From Forficula auricularia (taxonomy: Eukaryota; Arthropoda; Insecta; Dermaptera; Forficulidae), in contig JALMQS010000128.1 in NCBI GenBank assembly GCA_024734495.1, positions 19,595,573 through 19,659,572 on the forward strand: a stretch of DNA of 64,000 nucleotides, given 5' to 3'. The notes under the pieces were generated by a model. The model ran no database searches. It was not told the DNA's origin and saw only the letters and a program-made list of their open reading frames with translations. Position numbers and translations under genes: made by a program. Every line of letters starts with the position of its first letter. Positions within the stretch are counted from its first letter, which is position 1. This document shows positions 21,380 to 31,775 of the stretch, piece after piece.

Positions 21380-21800
21380 TATTTTATTTTTTATAAAAAT
21401 TATTATTTAATTTTTCTCTTTTTTAGTGATGTTATTAATAGTGACTTAATATAATACCTTTATAAAAGATTTTATTTATCATAATTTCGATTATTTGCTC
21501 ATAAGAATTGGAGATTTACGTTATTTCGTGGTTGATCACATTATCAGAACTTGACCAAATTAATATGGCACCATCCCTAAGATACCCCCTTTCCAATAAA
21601 AAAAGAATCATCGAAATCGGTTCATAAACAAAGAAGTTAGGCCTGAACAAACCTAACAAAAAAGGTCTAATACCAATGAAAAAAAATGGGACCAATCGGA
21701 AGCTAGACTGAACCCAATGCAAATTTTTTTTCAAAATCGGTTCACAACTGGCGGAGATATGAGGTAACATAGACACAAAAAAAAATCAGTCGAGTAGAGA

Positions 21801-22067
21801 TCATCATTGAGTATACAGTCCTAAGACTGGTTTGATGCAACAATCCGTCTCCACTCAACTCTGTCCCCCGCCAGCTGTTTGACCTCTCTAAATGTCTGGC
21901 ATCCCATATCCCCAATTATTTGGTTGAAATATTCTAATCTGGGTCTTCCCCTTCCCCTTTTCTTCCCCCCCTAAGATATCCCTAAGCAGTCCCCCATGTC
22001 TCAGTGTGTGCCCCATCATCTGACATCTTCTCTTCTTCAGACTCTTCCACAAGGTTCTTCTTCTCTC
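21801..22067 (-). mobile_element. RTE-type LINE 3' end, truncated, with 10-bp target duplication
   Basis: Flanked by CGAGTAGAGA on both sides (21,791-21,800 and 22,068-22,077), a perfect duplication of the F-module target. Its 3' end is a short ATGATGA repeat, typical of RTE elements, which end in short tandem repeats rather than poly-A. It carries the last part of the RTE protein (next entry). The right arm of the inverted repeat has a heavily altered copy at about 23,120-23,330. Confidence 0.9.
21821..22061 (-). pseudogene. RTE-type LINE polyprotein, C-terminal 79 codons
   Basis: Minus-strand frame from about 22,061 to the TAG at 21,821-21,823, uninterrupted. Recognisable pieces are KKRRCQMMGHTLRHGG, then GKKRGRGRPRLEYFNQIIGD and REVKQLAGDRVEWR, ending near ASNQS-stop. 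This order (RR-x-x-x-GH-x-LRH ... RGRP ... the W-R-x-x-V-A end) is the conserved C-terminus of RTE-clade reverse transcriptases. It is only the tail: no RT catalytic box is present, so it is a 5'-truncated, inactive copy. It is probably fairly young, since the frame is open and the target duplication is perfect. Confidence 0.85.
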
Positions 22068-22110
22068 CGAGTAGAGAACCTCATCCTTTTTTGAAGTCGG
22101 TTAAAAAATG

Positions 22111-22612
22111 AAGCTTGATACTGGAATGAATTAACAGTGAACAATTGGCTCTAGGAAAATTCATCGACCACAATTTATCGAAAATGTCGATGAGCTGCTC
22201 GTCGACCATCGTGAATTTGTGAATCGCCTAGTCGATGAATTGTGGTCGATGAATTTTCCGGATCCCTGAACAATTATGACGAGGTAGATCAGCTCTAACA
22301 TTCAAATGGTTCTTGTGCCCTTTTAATTACAAAATAGGAGAAAAGTTGTGAAATGTAGCCGTCTCCTCTCCAGTGAATGTCAGAATGTGAATCTCGAGGG
22401 ACCTATGGCCCTATATAAGGCGGAGGGGTGGGGGCCGTATGTCGTGTGGGTGTCGTTAGTCTCCTTTATAGTCACGATTGTCCCGGAATCTTCTATCTTT
22501 GTCTCTCTCATTCCTTTCACTTATCCCTGGATTTTTAGCCCTTGGTTTGCTCGCCCCTAGAATAGAACGGATTACCCAATAGACAATCTAATTAAAATAT
22601 TCTTGGAGGACG
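22111..22612. other. Inner left arm, no gene recognised
   Basis: Contains an internal hairpin at 22,155-22,258 (AAAATTCATCGACCACAATT ... complement), GC-richer than its surroundings. A 70-codon plus-strand frame (22,348-22,560) crosses it without recognisable domains and is broken in the mirror copy. No splice signals that make sense were found. Confidence 0.45.
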
Positions 22613-22704
22613 GTAATTTTTTGGCTTTTTGGCCTTTCTAGCCATAAGCCAATTTACGATACTATCTATTTCTTAAAATTTTTCTCTACCCCGGGGGTCA
22701 GATT
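22613..22704 (-). mobile_element. SINE-B 3' half, at the axis of the inverted repeat
   Basis: Complement of the last about 90 bp of SINE-B (CCTTTCTAGCCATAAGCC, TACCCCGGGGGTCAG). It is cut off just past the CCCCGGGGG, where the mirror arm (AGAAATAGATAGTATCATAA) begins. The axis of the 10-kb inverted repeat therefore falls inside this SINE. Confidence 0.8.
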
Positions 22705-23119
22705 TTAGAAATAGATAGTATCATAAATTGGCAGAAACAGAATAAAAAAACTTCAAAAGTACTCCTCAAATATTTTAATTAGGTGTAGATGTCAAATTCT
22801 ATTCCACCCGAGACCCGGGACAATCATGGCCTGATAAAAAAACTAACATTTGCCGGCCCCCGCCTATAAAACACCCTCTTAAGCCTCCGGAATTGAACCA
22901 TTTCACCAACGCAGAGCTGCGCTCCCATTTGACCTCTCCGCAATTGTTCGGGATCCGAAAATTCATCCGACCACAGTTCGTCGACTGGGCTTATTCACCC
23001 ACGATGGAGGAAGTCGACAGCCACTCGCACTCGGCCTAGAAACAATGATCCGATGAGAAATTTCCCCAAAAAACCCGAACGACAGGCTCGTTCCCGTATC
23101 AAGCTTCCAGCCGACTCAA

Positions 23120-23335
23120 AGGATGGTCGGAGAAGAGAAGAACACGTGAGAGAATCTGAGAGAGGTGTCGGAATGACCCGTGGGGGACAGCAGGGATCTC
23201 AGAAGGAAGAGAAGATTCAGGTAAATATTTCAACCAAATATTAATGCCAGAAGCAGCCGGACTCAGAAGTTGAGGAACGGGTGTGCATCAAATTGTCTTG
23301 GGACTATGCTCGTGATGATCTCTACTCGACTGATT
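23120..23335 (+). pseudogene. Mirror copy of the RTE C-terminus, badly altered
   Basis: Matches the complement of 21,810-22,065 at ATATTTCAACCAAATA, GGGGGACAGC and TGCATCAAA, but with repeated indels, so no long frame survives. A 63-codon frame here (23,053-23,244) is in the wrong frame for RTE and is not real. Confidence 0.7.
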
Positions 23336-23661
23336 TTTTTTGTGTCTATGTTACCTCATGAACCGATTTGAAAAAAAATTTGCGGCGGGTCAGTCTACAT
23401 TGGTCCCTCATTTTTTTTCATTATTGTTAGTTTTTTGTTAGGTGTTCGGAATATTTTGTTTATAGAGCCATTTTGATGATTTTTTTGTGGAAAAGAAGTG
23501 GGGGAGATGGTGCTTCCTCGAGTTCTGATCAACGTAAATCTCAATTCTTTATGAGCAAATAATCGAAATTATGATAAATAAAATCTTCTTACTAAAACAG
23601 ATCACCAATAATAACATCACTAAAAAAAAAATGCTCTCAATTTTTATAAAAAATAAAATAA

Positions 23662-23970
23662 AACCGACTTTCAAAAAAACTGAATGCAACAAATAAAAAT
23701 AATTAATAACTTAAAAATAAAAAATAAAATCCACTAAAAAGGTATATAAAATAATTATCTAATTTGAGTTACAACTAAACGACGAAATATTAACATGAAA
23801 TTATTTTTGAAGTCGGCGCCAAACGCAGATATACTTTTAGTATGAGACAGCACCGACTTTTCAAAAAATAATTTCATGTTCAATTAGTCATTAGTGTAAT
23901 AAATAAAGATAATAATTATTTTACCTTTTTAATGGATTTTATTTGTTGCATTTAATTTTTGAAAGTCGGT
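23662..23970. mobile_element. G module, copy 3 (right arm)
   Basis: Mirror of copy 2, shortened: the centre between TGAAGTCGGCGCCAAACG and GCACCGACTTTTCAAAAA is only about 30 bp instead of about 80. This sits within the noisy right arm. Confidence 0.65.
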
Positions 23971-24023
23971 TTATTTATTTACTTATACTTATTTTTTCTT
24001 TGACTAATAAGTTGTAGCGTTAT

Positions 24024-24540
24024 TACTGTACTACGGGGCAAAAAAAATCGACCCACTGGTAAAAACTTTATTAAATAGCAAATTATTTTAAAATTTTTTA
24101 CAAACATTCATAGAATTTGTTCAATTAACTGCAAAAACTAACCTATTCAATAAATATTGTTGATAATTTTGGAATTTTATAAAAAAAAAACAAGTGAAAC
24201 CAAATTAAAAGATACAATTACAAATTATCCTACTTTCTTCAATAATCGCACTACATTTAAATAAAATTTTAATAAAAGATCAAAAATTCCATTTAGATAG
24301 TATCAATCAAATGAAATAATTTTTGAATTAACTGAATCATTGATAGAAAGATACGAATACTTAAAATGGATATTTCTCGAGTTTCAAGCAATTCAAATTG
24401 TGTATCCTGAGAATAATCAAGGGGCTTTAAGTCAACAACAAGTGGTAATTCTGTAAACTACCGATAATTTATAAAAAAATATTAAAAAATGATTTACTAT
24501 TTAATGAAAACGGTGGTGAAATTATTATTTTGGTTCTGCA
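24024..24540 (+). mobile_element. Tc1-like element H5 (right arm mirror of H4)
   Basis: Starts TACTACGGGGCAAAAAAAATC and follows H4 in complement with private insertions (for example ACTGA inside GAATTA-AGCATCATTG of the family). The helix-turn-helix reading frame is destroyed, and the right tip is lost. Confidence 0.65.
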
Positions 24541-25140
24541 ATCAAAGAAGCAGCAAATTTCCCGATTTTATGTAACCAATGATATCGAGTTTCATCGGAG
24601 AAAACTGAGATAATTTTCGAGAATTTCAACCGTATTATTATTGCATTCGACGCAAGCAAACGAAAACTAATTTAATGTGTGACGGTTGTTCTATCTACTT
24701 GTTTTGTAGTTTTTGAACATTTAATGCAATTACGATTGACGATTGAATAAATAGATAAATAAATAAAAACTATCACAATGGAATGGAATGTATTATGAGC
24801 AGGTATTGAGTGAGGCAGTTGTCGAGATCAAGCAATCGCTGTGGCTTCACTTTCGCATTCTCCTTATTTTGAAAGAGGTCATGTGACTACTTTAATTTAG
24901 TTTTCATACTTTCATTTTCGTTCACCTTGACAATGTGACCATGGTTGCAACAACAACAACAACAACACTGTGACTATTTAATGGCGATCTTTTAACAAAA
25001 AAATATATTTGACTGAACTGTCGAGATCTTGTGAATGCGCATATAGCTGCCCCCCTTTAGTCACCCCAACCAAATTCGTATTACTATTTAATTTACGAAT
25101 AGAAGACATGCTAAAAAAATCATAAAGTGTCTATCTATCT
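24541..25140. other. Right-arm mirror of 19.7-20.4 kb
   Basis: No gene. Contains (CAA)n at 24,950-24,967, shorter than the left-arm (GTT)n. Confidence 0.6.
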
Positions 25141-26430
25141 ATACCGGAATTGAGTTGTTTTTATCTTTGAAACAACTCAAAAACAGTGCATTATATGAAA
25201 AAAGTTTCAAATAAAAGTTTATTTGTATATCGGGGAAACTACACTACACTATTGTTGTATCAGAATCTAGAACAAATTTTCAGGATATTTCGAGATCAAG
25301 TTCTTTTTTTAAATAGAAAGCTATATGTTTTCTGTACATATTCTGAATCTACGAAAAAAAACTGAGTAACTTTTATAAGAACTATTTTTTTATACGGCAT
25401 TTATAAATATTAAATCAATTAAATCTCAAAAAATTATATTAATAATTTTTAACAATCATTCAACTCAATTATCAAATAATAATGATTAAATATTTAATTA
25501 TTAAATAAATAATTTAATTATAATTAATAATTGAATAATTTTCATGACACCGTTCTGAGACATTTTGTAGATATGGCGTATTGCAAGTCTTCTGAATGAA
25601 TTCCAGTTCCAATTTCGTTATTTTGGTCTGTTTCAGTTTCTTCGTAGCCTTTACATTTCCAGTTTTGTTATTTTAAACAGATTTACAACACGATAAAGTG
25701 AAGCTTGGAAGGGTGTATTCCTGTCAGGAAAACGCTTCAGCATCCATTTCAATAATGCGTGTATAAACTTTATTACCACATTCACCTCATACCATTACCA
25801 GACCATTTCTTCTTCCTTCAACAAAAAATGCTCAACATTTATTATAGTAATGGCAATTAACTATCTACTAGTGATTGACGAGGTCGCAATTATAACAAAC
25901 TCAAGGTACAAGTAGTTCATATTAGGCTAGAAAAATAATCTCTTAAATCTGTCTATGATGCCATTTATAATATGAAGTTTTAAGTCATTATAAACTAATG
26001 ATAATCATTTGATAATTATTTGATTAATAATTAATAATTTAATCATTATTGTTATCAATTCATGAAATTTAATCATAATTATTTGATAATTAGAGCCAAT
26101 GATATTAAAAATAATAATTAATGGTATTTTTTGAAGATCTAATTGATCTCATGTATTTTGTTTATTTGATGTCTACAATGTAAAAAAATAGTTCTAATAA
26201 AAGTTGTTCAGTTTTTTCGTAGATTAGTACAGGTGTACAGAAACATATAAGTTTCCATATAAAACAACAACTGACATCAGAAATACCCTTGAAAGCTTGT
26301 TCTAGGTCGACAAACAATAGCGTACTTTAGTTTCCCCCCTTGATATGAATAAACTTTATTTGAAACTTTTTTCATATAATGCACTGTTTTTTGAGTTGCC
26401 AAGACTGTCTCAAGATAAAAAACTCTCCAT
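25141..26430 (-). mobile_element. E3: mirror copy of E2
   Basis: Same arms and core as E2 in complement. The DUF4817-type fragment (about 25,560-25,850, minus strand) has extra and missing bases compared with E2. Tips read TTGAGTTGTTTTTATC and GATAAAAAACTC. Confidence 0.75.
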
Positions 26431-26459
26431 ATATGTACTATACTTGTCGGCTTTAAATT

Positions 26460-26840
26460 TTAAAACCTACTAACTTGTTATAAATGCATTTATTAAAGTA
26501 GAAATTTAAATGATTGTTTTTAAAACACTAATAGTCATGACAAATAACATTTATTAAATTAGTAAAAATGCCAGTATTTTAAACTCACCCAGGCAAATAA
26601 AAATTTATTAAAATTAGTAAAGTTAAATTATTATTTTAAAACTCACTAATAGTCATATTCAAATAAAATTTATTAAAATTAATTGAAGTTAAATTATTAT
26701 TTTAAAACCCATATGGTGTGTTTTAAATAAATTGAAACAAGGGATAAATTATTTTTAAAACTCACTAATGGATCATGAACAATAAAATTTATTAAATTAG
26801 TAAATTAAATTATTATTTTAAAACTTTCACTAATGCCTGC
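26460..26840 (+). repeat. SatA monomers, right-arm mirror
   Basis: Four to five degenerate SatA units (AAAACTCACTAATAGTCAT, AATAAAATTTATTAAAATTA) in the plus orientation, matching 18.18-18.39 kb in complement but less regular in spacing. Confidence 0.7.
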
Positions 26841-26959
26841 CTTTTTTTTATTTTTTGTATTTATTTATTATTATTGTTAGTATGTTAGTGAAATTGTCTG
26901 TCTAGCCTATTCAAGCAAGGATTAATAATACAACGTTTAGAGTATAAAATTAAATATGT

Positions 26960-27195
26960 TAAAACCACAATCACAATGCACTCCTCAAGGCCTTTTTAAT
27001 GGTGTCTGTGCAAGTTACAACCTAGTAAAGAGGGAAACCTTTTTAAACCTGTTGAAATAATTAATTTGTTACAAACCCATGAAAACAATTTTTGTTGAGG
27101 CCCTAATACACCAGTTAATCAAGAGCCGTTCGAAATAGAACTAGATACAAATAAACAAACAATTTTAACTCGTTAATAAAATAGATAGATAATAA
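26960..27195 (-). mobile_element. Helitron leader fragment, right-arm mirror
   Basis: Complement of 17,684-18,050 (ACCACAATCACAATG, AGAGCCGTT, TAATAAAATAGATAGATAATA). The outer 380 bp up to the gap mirrors 17.26-17.68 kb and has no gene. Confidence 0.65.
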
Positions 27196-27574
27196 TCTAT
27201 ATATTTAAAGTTTTTTTAGACCTAGCTACTTGCACGTATTTTGAATTGATAGTATTTCGAATAAAATACGACATACTCTGGTGATGTAATTGACAAATTA
27301 ATTTTTTACCGTTTGTGACAGGCATTTCGGCCTAAATACTGAAGAACTTTTCATCGACAAGCTCTTCAGTGTTTCCATATTAGGACCATCCGATAATGAC
27401 GTTGTATTATATTTTATTTGTTGTAATTAGAATTTAGCACGTTAATTATATTAAACTATTTACTTGAGGGTTTAAAAAAATTTAATTTAAATTTCAATTA
27501 GTTTAGAACTTGGAACAAGAATGAAAAATGTAAAGTTCACAACGGAATTAAAAGTTCGCTTTTGAATATTTGTG

Positions 27575-27674
27575 NNNNNNNNNNNNNNNNNNNNNNNNNN
27601 NNNNNNNNNNNNNNNNNNNNNNNNNNNNNNNNNNNNNNNNNNNNNNNNNNNNNNNNNNNNNNNNNNNNNNNNNN
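27575..27674. other. Assembly gap, 100 N
   Basis: Exactly 100 N, the conventional size for a gap of unknown length. It cuts the giant inverted repeat on its left and R1 copy d on its right. Confidence 0.99.
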
Positions 27675-28149
27675 TGGTTAGTTTTTGTATTTTTAGTCTT
27701 CTGGGGTCCCACTGATTATGAATACAAAATTTGGTTGAGTTTGGTAAATCGCCAAGTTTTTAATTTTTTGGACGTTCCTCCCCATTTTGGGGGGTTAGTT
27801 TGCATTTTTAGAGTTCTGTGTTTCCACTGATTATGTATACAAAATTTGGTTGAGTTTGCTCAAAATGGCCTAGATTTTTAATCTCAATGGACAAAAACTA
27901 CGTGTGAAATTTGGTTTCGATATTCACACTAGTTTTTGAGCTAGCTCGCCCACAAAATTTTGTAACTGCACAGAGTAACTAACAACCAGACAACCAGACA
28001 AACAGACATTTTGACAAAACAATTATTTATTAAATTTCTTCCAGAACTTAAGTGACTTGATTTAAATTTTTCATTAAATTGAAGGGTTGGTTTTGTCCCA
28101 AATATAATAAAACAATAATTTTAATAACTATTAGAATTATTTAATTGAT

Positions 28150-28194
28150 AACTATACAGTTTCGGTCACCACTGGTCGACCATCCTCAGTAGTT
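28150..28194 (-). ncRNA. Hammerhead-ribozyme-like motif HH1-left (candidate)
   Basis: Minus-strand mirror of HH1-right with the same boxes: CTGAGGA at 28,083-28,189 region end (exact complement TCCTCAG at 28,183-28,189), GAAA (TTTC at 28,160-28,163) and pairing flanks AACTA/TAGTT at 28,190-28,194 and 28,150-28,154. One base of helix II differs in the loop. See HH1-right for the folding logic. Confidence 0.4.
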
Positions 28195-28332
28195 CTAAAA
28201 ATTGAAATGAAACATTTATTTACAATTTTCTTTTTTATAGAGAATTATATAATACAAAATTATTTTTTTTTATTTTTACAATAATTTGAAATCATACATA
28301 CATCTCGTTCAAGAACCGGATTCAATATTTAG

Positions 28333-28377
28333 AACTACTGAGGATGGTCGACCAGTGATGACCGAAACTGTATAGTT
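28333..28377 (+). ncRNA. Hammerhead-ribozyme-like motif HH1-right (candidate)
   Basis: A type I hammerhead can be drawn. Helix I is AACTA (28,333-28,337) with TAGTT (28,373-28,377), 5 bp. Box 1 is CTGAGGA (28,338-28,344). Helix II is GGTC (28,346-28,349) with GACC (28,360-28,363). Box 2 is GAAA (28,364-28,367). A very small helix III, AC/GT, closes on one T, and the expected cleavage site is after GTA (28,370-28,372). Deviations: one extra T between box 1 and helix II, and a helix III too small to be stable alone. Known Penelope-type hammerheads also have tiny helix III and can act as dimers. Activity is untested. Confidence 0.45.
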
Positions 28378-28665
28378 ATCAATTAAATAATTCTAATAGT
28401 TATTAAAATTATTGTTTTATTATATTTGTGACAAAACCAACCCTTCAATTTAATGAAAAACAATTATTATCTCAAAAAATATATTTTTTCGATATTCACT
28501 TATTAGAGCTTTTTTGTAGACCGAAATGCCATGGTTTTGCTCAATTTTTTTTTAATCAAAATAGTTTCAGCCGTTTTTGAGATATTTCGAAAAAAAGGAA
28601 AAAAAAACACTTTTTTCATGCACGATTACAATACTCGACCATACCCTGTATGGTAAAGTAAAAAA

Positions 28666-29586
28666 CTAAAAAACACGCTAATGCACTAAAAAGTACATAA
28701 TAATGTAATAATCACTTTGTCGAAATCAATTAAAAGAACATGCTTCTGCGCCCCACACTTTTTGATTATTACATTTAGAATGCCTTGTCCTCATCTTCTG
28801 TCTTATATAAATATCTTATACCTTAATTTAATTTAATAAAAGTTTGATCACAAAGGAATTTACTTAAATTGGCAAGAATTACTTTCAGAGTTGATGTTTT
28901 TGATTTTTCATTGGAAAGTTGAGACCAGAAAAATACAAAAAATGCATGGGAAATGTTTTAATGGGTTTATGAGATAAAAGTTCTAATTAAAGGGGTACTT
29001 TGATTAGAACAATTTGATTTAAAACTTCATTTAATCATTTGAATTAAAATTTACTGTAAGTGATAGTTATAAGCTTCAAATTTCATTGGTCTTTGATTTA
29101 GCGTTGTTGAAACGCTACACACACGCACATACACACCCAATCATCGAAAGCAATACTTTAACATACAAATCAAAGTAAGAGAAAAAAGTGAAAACTCTCT
29201 GTACGGTGTCCGAAATTTTAGTGATTTGGCAATTTTCTGTCAGCAAATTGTTGAATTGCAAAGCTTAAGGAGGTTCGGGACAGCTCATCTATCTCGTTGA
29301 TCTTCGAAAAAATATTTTGTATTTCTGAAGAGTGACAACTTCTCCCTACTAAATTTTTTATAAAAAAATTGTTTTTAATGAGTTAATTTTGAATACAAAT
29401 CTTTGTTTTGATAATATTAATAAAAAGAATATTGAGATAAATTTTTTCTCATTATAAAAACATTTATTTAACACAAAAACGATTTCAAGATATAGAGTTG
29501 GAATTCTCCACTAGTGTCTTTGTTATATTCTGTTGGCTGCAAATAACTTTTTACTTTTACATTTATGAATAACTAATTAACTAGAC
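28666..29586. other. No gene seen
   Basis: AT-rich DNA with no recognised repeat. A CA-rich stretch lies near 29,118-29,138. Possibly intron. Confidence 0.5.
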
Positions 29587-29965
29587 CAGGGGTGGCCACT
29601 AACCTTAATTTTGGGAGCCGCAAATTTATAAAACTGTTTCAAAGCGAGTCACATTGTTTGGAGATTAATTAATGGTTTATTAAAAAGTCACATTTTTAAT
29701 TTTATAAAATATAAATGAAGTGACATATATTTTTTGCTCTACCTACTCACTTATAACAACACTTATAACGACAAAAGGGGGGGGTCAAAAAAATTCTAGC
29801 CCTTTTGATCAAACTCAACCAAATTTTGTATACATATTCTGTGGATTCCCAGAAGGCTAGAAATGCAAAAACTAACCAAATTTTGTATACATAGTTTGGT
29901 CTAAAGGGTTAGAATTTTCATCTTTGACCCTCTCCCCATTTAGGATGGTTAGTTTTTGCATTTCT
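29587..29965. mobile_element. hAT-like end and R1 fragment e
   Basis: CAGGGGTGGCCACTAACC at 29,587 followed by GGGAGCCGCAAATTTATAA resembles a hAT end (compare 7,621 and 35,055). From 29,777 to 29,965 are internal R1 units facing each other (AAATTTTGTATACATATTCT and TTTTGTATACATAGTTTGG), lacking R1 ends. Confidence 0.5.
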
Positions 29966-30690
29966 AGCCCTCTAATAAATATTTAATACATCAATGATTC
30001 AATGATAAAAATTTTAGATTTTTCTTATAAAAATTATAAGCAGTCACGAACCCCCTTAAGCTTGGCTCACAATTACAATTTATTAATACAAATGAGTATG
30101 CTAAATTTCAGCTTATTAATTATAAGAAAATTTTTATATTTTTTTCTACCTACTTGTTTATTATTTGTTCATTTCTTGTAGTTAGATTGTATTGTATGTT
30201 TGGTTGAACTAGCCCTGAGGACTTGTGCTTCTAAGCAGGTCGAGAATAAAGATTTATTTATTTTTTATTTTTTTAAGAAATAATTATCAATTCATTCATT
30301 AATTTGCTACAAAGACCGATCATACTATTAACCTATTTTGCTCCCTCTTTTTCCAAAGCAATCAATTTTCCGCAAGACACTTGCAAGTCTAATATAAACA
30401 ATTAATCATTGTACGTTATTTATATTAAGGAATTTGCAATGAAAACGAGCGAATACATTAAGGAGATTCTAGATTATAATATGTATAAAACTTTAGCTGG
30501 TCTAATCTTATTTTAAGCTTTAGAGAAGAATAAAAATATGTTTCAATTGTATTATATTTATAGAAATTCATATTTATAAAATAAAAAGTAAAAGTAGAGT
30601 TGTTTAATTTAATTAAGGATTTAGCTGCGAACAATGGCGTAGTGAGGGCCCCCCCCCCCCAGTCTTGTTTAAAAAAAATTGGTCTAGAGG
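29966..30690. other. No gene seen
   Basis: AT-rich, with a C-run at 30,649-30,660. No ORF of interest. Confidence 0.5.
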
Positions 30691-30815
30691 AGAGCTGTCC
30701 AACCTTTTGGCTTACATGGGCAGCATTTCATGAAAAAACAAATGCTTCGGGCCGCAAATAAAATATACTAATTCTATTGATATTTCTCAATAAAAAAGAA
30801 TAGTTATAATTAGAG
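30691..30815 (+). mobile_element. hAT-like terminus, copy shared with 35,055
   Basis: GTCCAACCTTTTGGCTTACA, ACAAATGCTTCGGGCCGCA and TTGATATTTCTCAATAAAAA are shared with 35,055-35,180, where the tip is CAGGGGTGTCCAACC. The SatC array follows at once in this copy only. Confidence 0.6.
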
Positions 30816-30889
30816 ACCGGATTCCTATTCAATTGCATATTTTGTTTGCCGCCACATTCGACCCTTGAAAACTTGAGTTGTTTACCAAA

Positions 30890-31775
30890 AAAGAATTTAG
30901 TCTTTTTGATTTTAAGTCGATTCTTCCACGTTTTCAGTAGAGGTTGCCATTAATAGTCAAAACATCAAAAATGGAATGCAATAAGGTTATTCCTCTAGTA
31001 TTAGATAAGAATCGATCGTTATTTTTGATTTTAAGCCGATTCCTCCATGTCTTCAGCAATGGTTACCAATAATAATCGAAGCGTCAAAAATCTAATGTAG
31101 AATTGTTATTCCTCGAGTATTAGATGAGAATCGATGGTTATTTTTGATTTTAAGTCGATTCCTCCATGTCTACAGCAATGGTTACTAATAATAACCGAAA
31201 TGTCAAAAATCCAATATAGAATGGTTATTCCTCAAGTACCTACTAGATGAGAATCAATCGCTATTTTTGATTTTATGTCGATTCCTCTATGTCTTCAGCA
31301 ATGGTTACCAATAAAAACAGAAACGTCAAAAATCCAATATAGAATGGTTATTCCTCAAGTACTAGATGAGAATCAATCGCTATTTTTGATTTTAAATCGA
31401 TACCTCTATCTCTTCAGCAATGGTTACCAATAAAAACCGAAACGTCAAAATTCCAATATAGAATGGTTATTCCTCAAGAACTAGATGAGAATCGATGGCT
31501 ATTTTTGATTTTAAGTCGATTCCTCTATCTCTTCAGCAATGGTTACCAATAAAATCCGAAGCGTCAAAATTCCAATATAGAATGGTTATTCCTCAAGTAC
31601 TAGATGAGAATCAATCGCTATTTTTGATTTTAAGTCGATTCCTCTATGTCTTCAGCAATGGTTACCAATAAAAACCGAAACGTCAAAAATCCAATATAGA
31701 ATGATTATTCCTCAAGTACTAGATGAGAATCAATCGCTATTTTTGGTTTTAAGTCGATTCCTCTATAAAGGTAAC
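30890..31775 (+). repeat. SatC: 119-bp tandem repeat, about 7.4 copies
   Basis: The marker GGTTACCAAT (or close variant) lies at 30,942, 31,061, 31,180, 31,303, 31,422, 31,541 and 31,660: steps of 119 bp except one of 123 bp caused by a duplicated CTAC in CAAGTACCTACTAGATGAG. Units contain TATTTTTGATTTTAAGTCGA, TTCCTCTATGTCTTCAGC and GAATGGTTATTCCTCAAGTA. The first units are more diverged than the last, so the array grew from the right-hand side. No open frame is kept across units. Confidence 0.95.

Larger units (their letters stand above)
21420..22110 (-). repeat. F module, inverted, split by an RTE insertion
   Basis: Complement of the F module at 8.47-8.9 kb (TATCAGAACTTGACCAAATT, CCTAACAAAAAAGG, GAGGTAACATAGACAC). 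It is interrupted between 21,801 and 22,067 and finishes at 22,068-22,107 with GAACCTCATCC and TTTTTTGAAGTCGG. Confidence 0.75.
17255..22690 (+). repeat. Left arm of a giant inverted repeat
   Basis: This about 5.4-kb block is matched, in reverse complement and in the same order, by 22,691-27,574. Landmarks pair across the axis: Helitron leader 17,684 with 27,190; E element 18,445-19,713 with 25,141-26,430; (GTT)n 19,917 with (CAA)n 24,950; H4 20,439 with H5 24,024; G module 21,038 with 23,662; RTE end 21,821 with 23,300. The left arm agrees well with unrelated family copies elsewhere in the window, so it appears to be the accurate copy. Confidence 0.9.
22691..27574 (-). repeat. Right arm of the giant inverted repeat, noisy
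   Basis: Reverse complement of the left arm with many small insertions, deletions and substitutions, and about 0.5 kb shorter overall. Errors are private to this arm: H5 differs from H1-H4 where those four agree, and the mirrored RTE tail is garbled where the left arm keeps a perfect frame. Homology continues until the 100-N gap at 27,575. Either a decayed real duplication or low-quality long-read sequence. Confidence 0.85.
28028..28458. mobile_element. Palindromic element P1 carrying two hammerhead-like motifs
   Basis: A 431-bp insertion in R1 flanked by AACAATTATT on both sides (28,018-28,027 and 28,459-28,468). Arms of about 130 bp (28,071-28,199 and 28,326-28,455) are almost perfect reverse complements. 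The left side has 43 extra bases before its arm. Each arm contains one hammerhead-like motif, in opposite orientation. Penelope-like retroelements carry hammerhead ribozymes in their terminal repeats and often sit as inverted pairs, so a Penelope-derived origin is a reasonable guess. No coding sequence is present. Confidence 0.75.
27675..28665 (-). mobile_element. R1 repeat copy d, inverted, with an inserted element
   Basis: Internal units (GGTTAGTTTTTGTATTTTTA, CACTGATTATGAATACAAAA) follow the gap, and the terminal hairpin CCATACCCTGTATGG with TAAAGTAAAA closes it at 28,665. It is interrupted at 28,028-28,458 by a palindromic element. The start of the copy is lost in the gap. Confidence 0.75.
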
